DNA of 29,101 bases from a virus, in the IMG/VR virus record IMGVR_UViG_3300004369_000101, positions 1 to 29,101 of that record. The stretch is one strand, 5' to 3'. This document shows positions 25,301 through 29,101 of the stretch, piece by piece (position 1 is the stretch's first letter; each line of letters starts with the position of its first letter). The notes beneath the pieces were generated by a model, which did no database searches, was not told the DNA's origin, and was given only the letters and a program-made list of their open reading frames with translations. A program made the position numbers and the translations under genes.

Positions 25301-28260
25301 GACTGATTATTATCAAAAGCACAAGTAAAGCTCAGTGAGTTATCATTGATAACAATACCTTCGCCATTTGATAATGTGTGAGCACCAATTTCTAGTACAA
25401 GATCACCAGTTGCTGGGTCGTATGTAGCAGCAGATGGTGTAAAGGTGACATCAGGACCAGAAGCACCAACATTAACAGTTAGAGTATTAGCAGTTACAGA
25501 CTCAACTGAGATAGTTTTGTTATAAGCAAACTGACCAGAAGTTGGTAGTGAATGCTCAGTCTTGTTACCATCCATTGCACATGTAAATGTGAATGACTGG
25601 GGATTAATTTCTAGATAATCACCAACAGCAAAACCATGATCATCAATAGTAATTACAAACTCACCATTCGATGGATCATATGTTGCACCAGTTGGTTTGA
25701 ATGACTGAGGAACAGTGTTAGCAGGATCAATGGTAATGCTGGTGTCGGTTACAGTCAAGAGGTTTGCAATTGCTTGCTTACAGAGATCACGAGCTCTGCG
25801 GAATGCAAAAATGGCAAACTCTTCCTCGCCAACTAGACCATTTGCTAGTGGAGTTCCATCTGGATTGAAATACTTTTTGGTTGCAGCAATAATGTTGCTG
25901 TTTCCACCATCTCTAAGATCTTCTGCAATAGCGTCAACAATGTATCCAATGTCACGCTTACACTTGGTTTCATCGTTTCCTGCCAAGAACTGAGCATTAT
26001 TCTCACCAGCAGGACCAAATGCAGCATACATGGAATCATATGCTTCAGTTACAATCTCATCTCTGTTTGCGATGATAAGATTGCGAGCATCTTGGTAGCG
26101 ATTCGACTCTGGATCTAGACCAGGGTTAACATAAGAAATTTGCTGCAGATCAGGATACTTCTCTAGAACATATCCAAATACTTCTTCTTGGAAGAATGTT
26201 CTGTTTGCTTCGATCAGATTAGCAGCATCCAGAGAAAGGTTATCAATTACACCACCAGTAGATGGAGCAATGATATCTGGTTTAGCAATATACTTAACAA
26301 AACCAGTTGGACTTAGTTCTGCACTATACTCCTGGTCATCAGTAGCATATCCTTTCTCAAGTTTTACATAAATCTTGTCGTTCTGTCTAGCACCTAGTCT
26401 ATATCCATCGATGGATACTGCAGGACGATTTGCAGGGTCTAGAGCATCATCATTAGACTCAATGTATAGTCTAGTGTGGTTGAGAACAGGAATGCCTTGG
26501 TTAGCAGTCTGAATACCTTCTACACCATTGATGGTTGCAGGAAGGTTGAATGGATAGTAGTTGATCCTCTTTTCCGTGGTCTCAATAATCCTAGGAGGAA
26601 TAATAGCATCGATGTAACCACCTTTGTCACTGTTGAATGCAAATCCTTTATGACCGATTGCATGAAGTGATGTATTACCAAAGTTGGAGTTCGAGTTGGT
26701 GATAGACATGTCACCACCACTTTCCATTAGGAAGTGATCAGCGAAACCAACAGCGAAGATCGAAACGTTCTGAATGAATGCATCTTCAGAAGCGCGGACG
26801 TGGAAGTTTCTCCACTCATCTTTCCAGAAAGCATCACCCTTGGTGTGGTAGGGGATGCTATCAAATGCGTCTTTTAGAGATGCTTGATTGAATGTGTTGG
26901 TAAACTCGTCGTAACGAATGAACGCTCTATCATCTTTCTGGAGTGAAACACCCGTGTACTGCGCGATAACCATGGATTTGAATCCAGTGGCTTTCAAACC
27001 ATTTGCCCAAATACCGCAAATACCCCATGTGGAGCGGATAGAACAGTTGAAAACATATGGAGATGCGGACTCAACTGAGTCAACTTCCGCGAGAGTTAAA
27101 GCACTAGTTCCTAATGCAGGAGATGTTGAGATTGTTAGTACATCACTAGGAAAAATGCTACTAGGACCACTGTTTGAACCAGGACCAATCGTAGTTACAA
27201 CTTCACCTTCAACAAAATAAGTGAACTTTCTACCATCCGTAGGATCAATATCTGCAATTACAAAAGTTCCCTCAATCTTATCATCAATATCAGTATTGAG
27301 AACAGCAACAGACTGACCAGCAAAGTATCCATGCTCAATTTTTGTGGTTACAGTGACTCTGACATTAGAACCAGGAATAGATGGGTCAGATGTAGCATCG
27401 TCGAACTGTAGACTTTCAATTGCTCTAGAGTCAGACAGTGGACCTACAATTCGGTTTTCCTGAATTCTTACATCAAATTCAGGTTTACCACTAGCGTTGA
27501 TGTCATCAATGGTTGGTTGGAATGCAGAGAATGCCTTTGCAATCTTTCTGTAAAGTAGACCCAACTCTTCTTTGTCTGCATATTCAAATACAGTCAGTTT
27601 GTGGTGAGAATAGTTAGGAGCAGTTTTCTTGGTAAAATCGGACTTAGAGTAATAAACTTCACCACTAGGGATAGCAGCAGAAGTATTGTAAAGAGGGGAT
27701 AGAGAAGAAGTCTCACCATCTTTGATAGTGAACTGCCAGAAGTAACAACCACCAGTTACATTGAAGATAGCAGAACGCTTCTCTCTAGAATCTGCAGGGT
27801 CAGGAACATAGAGAGGTTTGACCATCGTTCTACGAAGGTCATAACCAACAAGAGAAGTACCACGAGGGATAATTGCACCACCCTCAGTGTTGTTAAACTT
27901 GTAAAAAATGTTGTCTGGATTGGACAGATCTAGAATAGAGTTGTCTGTCCACTCATTTGTAGTCTGATCGAAACCAAATACATCGATAACTGATACATCT
28001 TCGACACCAGGACGGTTATCGATGAAGTGTTCACCAGGCATTAGCATGATGGTGAACTGGTCAAACCTGTCGTTGTCTACACCAGGAAGATATGAGTATC
28101 TCGCTACTTCAAGGAAAGCACGCTGGATGCTCTTAAAAGGTCTAACAGGGGAATTACCTCTATTATTCAGTTCATCTGATGCATTAAAATCATCGGGTGA
28201 AACATAAAGATATTTACCTGTTTTGCTGGTGATCAGGTTGTCCAGTCTTGTTAATGGCAT
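16333..28260 (-). CDS. Giant modular tail-fibre-like structural protein (3975 aa)
   Basis: This single gene occupies 41% of the window. The start MPLTRLDNLITSKTGKYLYV and the segment RPFKSIQRAFLEVARYSYLP followed by IMLMPGEHFIDNRPG are of the kind found in giant structural proteins of T4-like cyanophages. Residues about 1-640 look like a beta-helix. About 700-1900 hold helical Cys repeats, four beta repeats and HTFV repeats. About 2000-2790 is unassigned beta-rich sequence; a DDDDDD segment near 2797 leads to a fibre-shaft-like part (TINLFPEATTLNVAN). The last 100 residues (YFVKASSDLVLKLPAN ... GWWLMEI) look like a fibre tip. No lysozyme or peptidase motif was seen. A late promoter lies 42 bases upstream; the ribosome site is weak. 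Confidence 0.9.
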   Translation of the reverse strand: MPLTRLDNLITSKTGKYLYVSPDDFNASDELNNRGNSPVRPFKSIQRAFLEVARYSYLPGVDNDRFDQFTIMLMPGEHFIDNRPGVEDVSVIDVFGFDQTTNEWTDNSILDLSNPDNIFYKFNNTEGGAIIPRGTSLVGYDLRRTMVKPLYVPDPADSREKRSAIFNVTGGCYFWQFTIKDGETSSLSPLYNTSAAIPSGEVYYSKSDFTKKTAPNYSHHKLTVFEYADKEELGLLYRKIAKAFSAFQPTIDDINASGKPEFDVRIQENRIVGPLSDSRAIESLQFDDATSDPSIPGSNVRVTVTTKIEHGYFAGQSVAVLNTDIDDKIEGTFVIADIDPTDGRKFTYFVEGEVVTTIGPGSNSGPSSIFPSDVLTISTSPALGTSALTLAEVDSVESASPYVFNCSIRSTWGICGIWANGLKATGFKSMVIAQYTGVSLQKDDRAFIRYDEFTNTFNQASLKDAFDSIPYHTKGDAFWKDEWRNFHVRASEDAFIQNVSIFAVGFADHFLMESGGDMSITNSNSNFGNTSLHAIGHKGFAFNSDKGGYIDAIIPPRIIETTEKRINYYPFNLPATINGVEGIQTANQGIPVLNHTRLYIESNDDALDPANRPAVSIDGYRLGARQNDKIYVKLEKGYATDDQEYSAELSPTGFVKYIAKPDIIAPSTGGVIDNLSLDAANLIEANRTFFQEEVFGYVLEKYPDLQQISYVNPGLDPESNRYQDARNLIIANRDEIVTEAYDSMYAAFGPAGENNAQFLAGNDETKCKRDIGYIVDAIAEDLRDGGNSNIIAATKKYFNPDGTPLANGLVGEEEFAIFAFRRARDLCKQAIANLLTVTDTSITIDPANTVPQSFKPTGATYDPSNGEFVITIDDHGFAVGDYLEINPQSFTFTCAMDGNKTEHSLPTSGQFAYNKTISVESVTANTLTVNVGASGPDVTFTPSAATYDPATGDLVLEIGAHTLSNGEGIVINDNSLSFTCAFDNNQSTKTYPRPGIDPYAGRSMPITATTATSITVNAGASGPNVAFTPTNAVYNAATGDLTVTVGQHGLGVGRSVKLADNSFTFTCDQDGNATQHTYPRPGQDPYAGQAIAITSVGSTQHTVTNALYNAASGVVTLTIPTHGFSNGDYIKVADNSLTFSCELDGNTVNKAYPRAGYDYPSGRWLAISNVTTNTFEINIGSSSYTGVHTFVSATTNGVDRQDGTFTINVGNAGTASGSLHTFVSAATNAVIHQPQTQHTFVGSTANAVRHLPQSVHTFVRATDNAVTIYPVSNILTPSGRNKDSRNLILANKNDIIDAAIAAINAYNPGFVFPGGSDAKCKRDLGLIIDGIAQDLWFGGNEYTVANVIEYFDGNSLLSNGVAGEVNETIIALQKVQDQINLAINNQLASVDNTLTLDGDGDPVVVDDSHADAEQLIRKNKKFIAKEAYQRMLSAFPAYTPQAGNTEQDCLDDVYDVIDEILYNLKFGGNHKTYDAANVYVTNTLNGQPVTTFIDAERDEASRVFQEARDIAIDVMRNISVTPTGWVPAGDTLQVTDLTIIVDVTNPTCQGVASSLSTLFGIVIQAIGTDAGVGNLGGITRTVPTQPTTYTAGNCSDVLANIDTLINIFVDNLYAGNLNSLPSISNGLWDCANVRSTIDTLTSIIIDAIESSSLAGLPDVNSGGFALDRLSSKCYRDVGIITDAVINDLRFGGNLNSIQAGEAYFIGNNLAYIDGEKTETLDAWGAIKNLAISALRNHTTQVNGCQLVNGSAIVNVGSNTGLAIGMKVTEYLPSDFSSDGQLNVSATPIVTNIESGTFIKRLIGSDQIELGVENARLNTGATKPVIGSGGNNITLYFELEKGYWADTLPVTDPTISTSNAGYPECANTASAVATLVDNIITIINNGIGSVDLVEQVATSADYAKRSTIWTIDTTGTSSPNPHLLETGTAVRLVPRPRWDDEASKYVDVDKRLVRLPNGFETNRTYYVIAPGRKTSPWDYSSTGFAKTESTKLMLAETKANAAAGIYIYSSESDTIDKDVEIDLYQFTLDEKYDLTTYKCGLDIAVSGGNAVTGGIVANVAHVFDAPQNVAQRVFFRPIGNSNLPLLAASFQSDNAAANNNDSTAGVADSAGRLNPEYEFYVRYQVSLTKPNKVFTIYKTFADAINDQSRITFQTLDPNLQFTVYANKAKSPFGFDPRGISYSNSSSGRWYIKVKDNSSNANTLSVQQESILWRTHQSDYTQSPDPKTADSWYFRQEDNRGADDRTYKLRYVIPKYLEGVRDPINGFVLKTRTDTNRRLIPQKILLKPAPGNFKSDAFFQNDANPGERIGWTTDEIITNIGSLNDAYDPYNLAQGKKTIVTDSNISMTIQSGRFKTVDGSQLLELTVYDYEPNPNILSLGKARFRTVKITAPQGGSFEVEKTLDGGTINSPNRITWSGNSSGSAFVHAYTNVGNDHYLILKGFSDGDLEYSPFYNTRFQQGSIYADLLDDPDMGKSLPLKRLIEKERNELFYKQDGAPVYTITPGDTIKEDGTENRYVVASVEDLGEIEDTFYIFDIETLQRRIPQQQDGIYYLTAIRGNISPLPLGAGNQSNFRNFKFSQPVSYLYPQNYKNDPYWFQYAGTTSNEKANALTLIDPPATYSAADNYVHGLVRTNDSKSSMTKETIIDLVQTPAFEDNTYTTVSGEIDSRIQAQEGNASSGAEDRQIPISGDNRVYTDQKWYVELRRPSIARAGNHTFEYLGFGPGNYSTGLPARQEIVLTATQDYYAQAKRQDGGIVFYTGINSNGELYIGNRKINAITGEEEFLERAALLDSDDDDDDISSLVTTFDVPVTFNQNITVNGGEGELVSNFNAPIAINVNNEDLIFQPNAIQVYSNVNQNDPDEQGAPNGPANNPLLDRTSFIPRQSGDIFIGKNQIKAAQFVLNPIKNGQGYQIQTHTTIETGGALPSNVTPNQSGLYSGGSGGTALDAKQSVKYGTTGAYILPTDGDILFKGESVERSGSLGWIYANYYSNIAADSIASVQFNGTVYVKINWNIVNSVQQTNATIGIRETSRIRIDNFYPNGALNSNGGFPIVSPTIQGITYQFAPADTYCYIQIGESIAAVSYDNDGDGVVDNPVSNPTWANLVQRAGTPINGGTPAPTMDFSSANWKETGIIGGEALRTATESIGDYKLGVNTIAAAAHSAYETAFVSADTDPKANLDVVGTTWISGKKVLSWLDESAGTLVNRTETAQANAFLVGYFRDSPDATALLRVNTLTNRVGINIANNNTLLDKTFVVDGEVRFSNTLTLTNGTIESPSGTFNLGPTSTTINLFPEATTLNVANTATAAQQINLGNNTANQTITIGSAATQTQLYLHSNSQNSVIDIGTVSNSSAAYQSTILMGGAFQNTSSLFNVRNRLFKADGDIQFGTPSTGITKMYSFTPRLELFSASGGSNEIDLCRTGSILSIGADAGTTTINNSLYVKASEEVDGNITLNGGLSVGIITATRGVFSTSTSSHAVGATDNLNIDIYRRVEIGKTIDSQGNSLWGGSTFLYGSSTYFLPVNEAIGVTDIAIGDLLLIDRSTTIGGSNQANSEIVRVESIINGTNAADSEGYRVEVSRAQEGTTLRTDHPDNVEIVKLNKQNNVSYLTNAIPSAGTQGDSVTITTAEFGGSININDIIRLNDIELFNVTAVSTDAANIQGLRINDGAEPTAFTVFEVLSTTGQTTIEGPTEVRNDITLTGSTSNNDKMFTITNGASTPITVFDVDSSDGDTRILGDLRVGANFQEFEIDGDLGNITMRGGSIDIFDNAGTTKKLEFINGNGNLTIAGVIETEGTGTNLFAGDVQLNGGDLTVNSGSTTRFKVNNDGGIDLGGITDYISQTGARKWIYQSTVSGDGGVLTANVNYFVKASSDLVLKLPANASTGDMIRFVDIGGALTYNIRMIIRAPDGIPVAGDSTNTDLSISSVDFTNYDGGELIVTTPNASFGLVYSGATNADGTATGVPSNLQGWWLMEI
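22625..23640 (-). repeat. Cys-x-n-Ile-x-Thr-Leu helical repeats in the giant protein
   Basis: Four related segments occur: NPTCQGVASSLSTLFGIVI (about 1548), GNCSDVLANIDTLINIFVD (1593), WDCANVRSTIDTLTSIIID (1631) and PECANTASAVATLVDNIIT (1863). Each pairs one Cys with a helix built on a Leu/Ile heptad-like pattern ending in a small-residue turn. They alternate with the CKRD repeats. Confidence 0.6.
24466..24703 (-). repeat. Four HTFV micro-repeats in the giant protein
   Basis: Short repeats of about 17-35 residues, each starting HTFV and reading HTFVSATTNGV, HTFVSAATNAV, HTFVGSTANAV, HTFVRATDNAV at residues about 1187, 1222, 1237 and 1256. They directly follow the beta-repeat block. Their regular aromatic/hydrophobic spacing suggests short beta-strands in a fibrous segment. 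Confidence 0.75.
24707..25698 (-). repeat. Four beta repeats with F-T-C motif in the giant protein
   Basis: Residues about 855-1180 hold four units of about 80 residues with the plan Y-(D/N)-x-(A/S)-(T/S)-G, a strand, HG or HT, then NS-(L/F)-(T/S)-F-(T/S)-C and three copies of PR-x-G. Cores read SFTFTCAMDGN, SLSFTCAFDNN, SFTFTCDQDGN and SLTFSCELDGN. One conserved Cys per unit is striking. Confidence 0.75.
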
Positions 28261-28301
28261 AGTAATAAACCGACCGAATTCGTCTAAGATTCTCTTCGAT
28301 T

Positions 28302-28309
28302 TATTTATA
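28302..28309 (-). promoter_or_regulatory. T4-type late promoter (TATAAATA) for the fibre operon
   Basis: The minus strand reads an exact TATAAATA, the T4 late promoter -10 element recognised through gp55/gp33/gp45-type late factors. It lies 42 bases upstream of the giant-gene ATG, in the only sizeable gap of the operon. I saw no other exact copy. It would drive expression of the giant protein and, by read-through, of everything down to the terminator near 130. Confidence 0.7.
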
Positions 28310-28412
28310 CAGAAGGTCTATACCTATCTCCAAAGATAAGCATTTTGACTATTTCCTTGAAACACAGGTAAATGTATCCAAATTGTTCTGACCATGTGCA
28401 ATCGCCACGCAT
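28305..28412 (-). CDS. Possible 35-residue small ORF in the 153-base gap
   Basis: The gap 28261-28413 holds the late promoter and a short ORF. It starts at 28412, one base after the oxygenase stop, encodes 35 residues (MRGDCTWSEQFGYIYLCFKE near its start), and its TAA lies inside the TATAAATA element. No ribosome site is visible and I do not recognise the product. It may be chance. A weak TATCT/AGATA hairpin near 28324-28337 is too short to call a terminator. Confidence 0.2.
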   Translation of the reverse strand: MRGDCTWSEQFGYIYLCFKEIVKMLIFGDRYRPSV

Positions 28413-28413
28413 T

Positions 28414-29007
28414 TTATTTAAATGAAGGTCCATTCATCCACGCAACTAATGATATTCGCTTTCCAGCAGTAACTGGGTTAACTTTATGTGGTAACCAAGC
28501 AGGAAAAATAACTGCAGAACCTCTTTCTGGTTTTACAGATTTGCTCCACCTACCAATAGAAAATTCTAGTTCGCCACCTTCATATTCATCTGGACTACTC
28601 AATACCAAAGAACAAGACAATTTTCTTTCGATTAAAATGCCATCCGACCTTCTAGGTGCAGTAACTGAAGTTCCATTGTCGGTATGCCAATCATAAAAAT
28701 CTTTTCTATCACCACTATAGACTGTTGCTTGGATTGGTTGATCAAAATATTCGAGATCATACAAAAAGTATTCTCTATTTGCTGATATCATCATATTATG
28801 AATAATACCACTAATCCACTCATCCCAGTTTATCCATGTATTTTTTGATGATCGTATATTGTCTCCCGTATTTGTTCCATCAATAGCAGAATCTAACATA
28901 ATATTAGATCTTTCATCAATATACTCAATGATAGAGTCGATCAAACCATCAGACAATTTAGTTGGTGTTGTATAAACTGTCTTATCTGTAAATGCAAAAC
29001 TATTCAT
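28414..29007 (-). CDS. Putative PKHD/P4H-type 2OG-Fe(II) oxygenase, first of the window
   Basis: The start at 29007 (MNSFAFTDKT) is chosen because a longer in-frame reading to 29055 would translate the tRNA-Asn gene. The protein has 197 residues. The core has FYDWHTDNG with H108 and D110, LSSPDEYEGGELEF, VIFPAWLPHKVNPV with H174, and R184 in GKRISLVAW. This is a complete facial triad plus 2-oxoglutarate Arg. It is the probable paralogue of the gene at 3886-4530. The ATG follows the tRNA by two bases and uses a Shine-Dalgarno inside the tRNA. It stands upstream of the late promoter, separate from the main oxygenase block. Confidence 0.9.
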   Translation of the reverse strand: MNSFAFTDKTVYTTPTKLSDGLIDSIIEYIDERSNIMLDSAIDGTNTGDNIRSSKNTWINWDEWISGIIHNMMISANREYFLYDLEYFDQPIQATVYSGDRKDFYDWHTDNGTSVTAPRRSDGILIERKLSCSLVLSSPDEYEGGELEFSIGRWSKSVKPERGSAVIFPAWLPHKVNPVTAGKRISLVAWMNGPSFK

Positions 29008-29009
29008 AA

Positions 29010-29082
29010 CTCCTCCACCTGGGCTCGAACCAGGGACATAGTGATTAACAGTCACTCGCTCTACCGACTGAGCTATAGAGGA
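29010..29082 (-). tRNA. tRNA-Asn (anticodon GTT)
   Basis: A complete 73-base cloverleaf can be folded by eye. The acceptor stem is TCCTCTA/TGGAGGA with one T-G pair. The D-arm is GCTC/GAGC, and the anticodon stem is AGTGA/TCACT with loop CTGTTAA. The anticodon GTT is at 29049-29047, the variable loop is ATGTC, and the T-arm is CCTGG-TTCGAGC-CCAGG. The discriminator is G and CCA is not encoded. Phage tRNAs of this kind are usual in cyanophage genomes and may support translation of Asn-rich late proteins in a host of different codon use. Confidence 0.95.
29012..29016 (-). promoter_or_regulatory. Shine-Dalgarno GGAGG located inside the tRNA acceptor stem
   Basis: The minus strand reads AGGTGGAGGAGTTATG. 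GGAGG lies 4 bases before the ATG at 29007 and forms part of the 3' acceptor strand of the tRNA. It supports the chosen start of the oxygenase. Spacing is a little short. Confidence 0.65.
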
Positions 29083-29101
29083 ATGTATTCGCTATTCGGA
29101 A

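Larger units (their letters stand above)
23195..26100 (-). repeat. Four CKRD-type helical repeats in the giant protein
   Basis: Copies centre near residues 770 (KCKRDIGYIVDAIAEDL), 1322 (KCKRDLGLIIDGIAQDL), 1448 (DCLDDVYDVIDEILYNL) and 1672 (KCYRDVGIITDAVINDL), each followed by a GGN turn. Three are preceded by an ARNLI-x-AN-like helix (for example DSRNLILANKNDIIDAA). The units are spaced irregularly, with other repeats inserted between. Confidence 0.7.

Noticed and set aside
24466-25698. Regular repeats that might suggest a CRISPR array
   Set aside because: The repeats are in frame, protein-level and divergent in DNA sequence, with no constant repeat or spacer length.
28324-28337. Hairpin TATCT/AGATA as a terminator before the giant gene
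   Set aside because: The stem has only five mostly A-T pairs and no T-tract follows.
28414-29055. Extended oxygenase reading starting inside the tRNA
   Set aside because: The extra 16 residues translate the tRNA-Asn sequence. The ATG at 29007 has a Shine-Dalgarno and starts just beyond the tRNA.
1-29101. Insertion sequences, integrase or attachment sites
   Set aside because: No transposase, integrase or paired repeats were seen. The tRNA is an intact phage gene inside the phage operon, with no duplicated 3' end visible in the window.

Overview
The window looks like part of the late, virion-structural region of a large T4-like tailed phage (myovirus), most probably a marine cyanophage or a close relative. 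The evidence is a gene of nearly 12 kb for a giant modular tail-fibre-like protein, three phage tail-collar proteins in a row, two surface adhesins with Ig-like and repeat domains, a cluster of small 2-oxoglutarate/Fe(II) (2OG-Fe) oxygenase-like proteins typical of cyanophage genomes, a phage tRNA-Asn(GTT), and an exact T4-type late promoter (TATAAATA). Virus type and host are inferred from gene content. No host sequence is present.

Every gene I accept lies on the minus strand, so transcription runs from high to low coordinates. From the right edge the order is: tRNA-Asn(GTT); a prolyl-hydroxylase-like oxygenase (28414-29007); a 153-base gap with the late promoter; the 3975-residue giant protein (16333-28260); two collar proteins (15100-16323 and 14228-15100); two large adhesins sharing homologous C-terminal halves (12180-14225 and 7815-12179); a third collar protein (6148-7815). 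A densely packed set of ten small genes follows (169-6139): six more oxygenase-like proteins mixed with four proteins I do not recognise. A strong intrinsic terminator (128-149) ends the run. Beyond it lies the start of a GC-rich helicase gene, cut by the left edge.

Genes from 16323 down to 169 are separated by 0-9 bases or overlap (three TAATG and three ATGA junctions), which suggests one long, translationally coupled late transcript. The structural genes probably build the host-recognition apparatus: a giant fibre, collar/short-fibre tips with paired HxH metal-binding motifs, and glycine-rich adhesins. The most interesting feature is the linkage of seven different 2OG-Fe oxygenase-like proteins (HxD, HxH and HxE types) to these fibre genes. 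A virion- or fibre-modifying hydroxylation system is a plausible but untested explanation.
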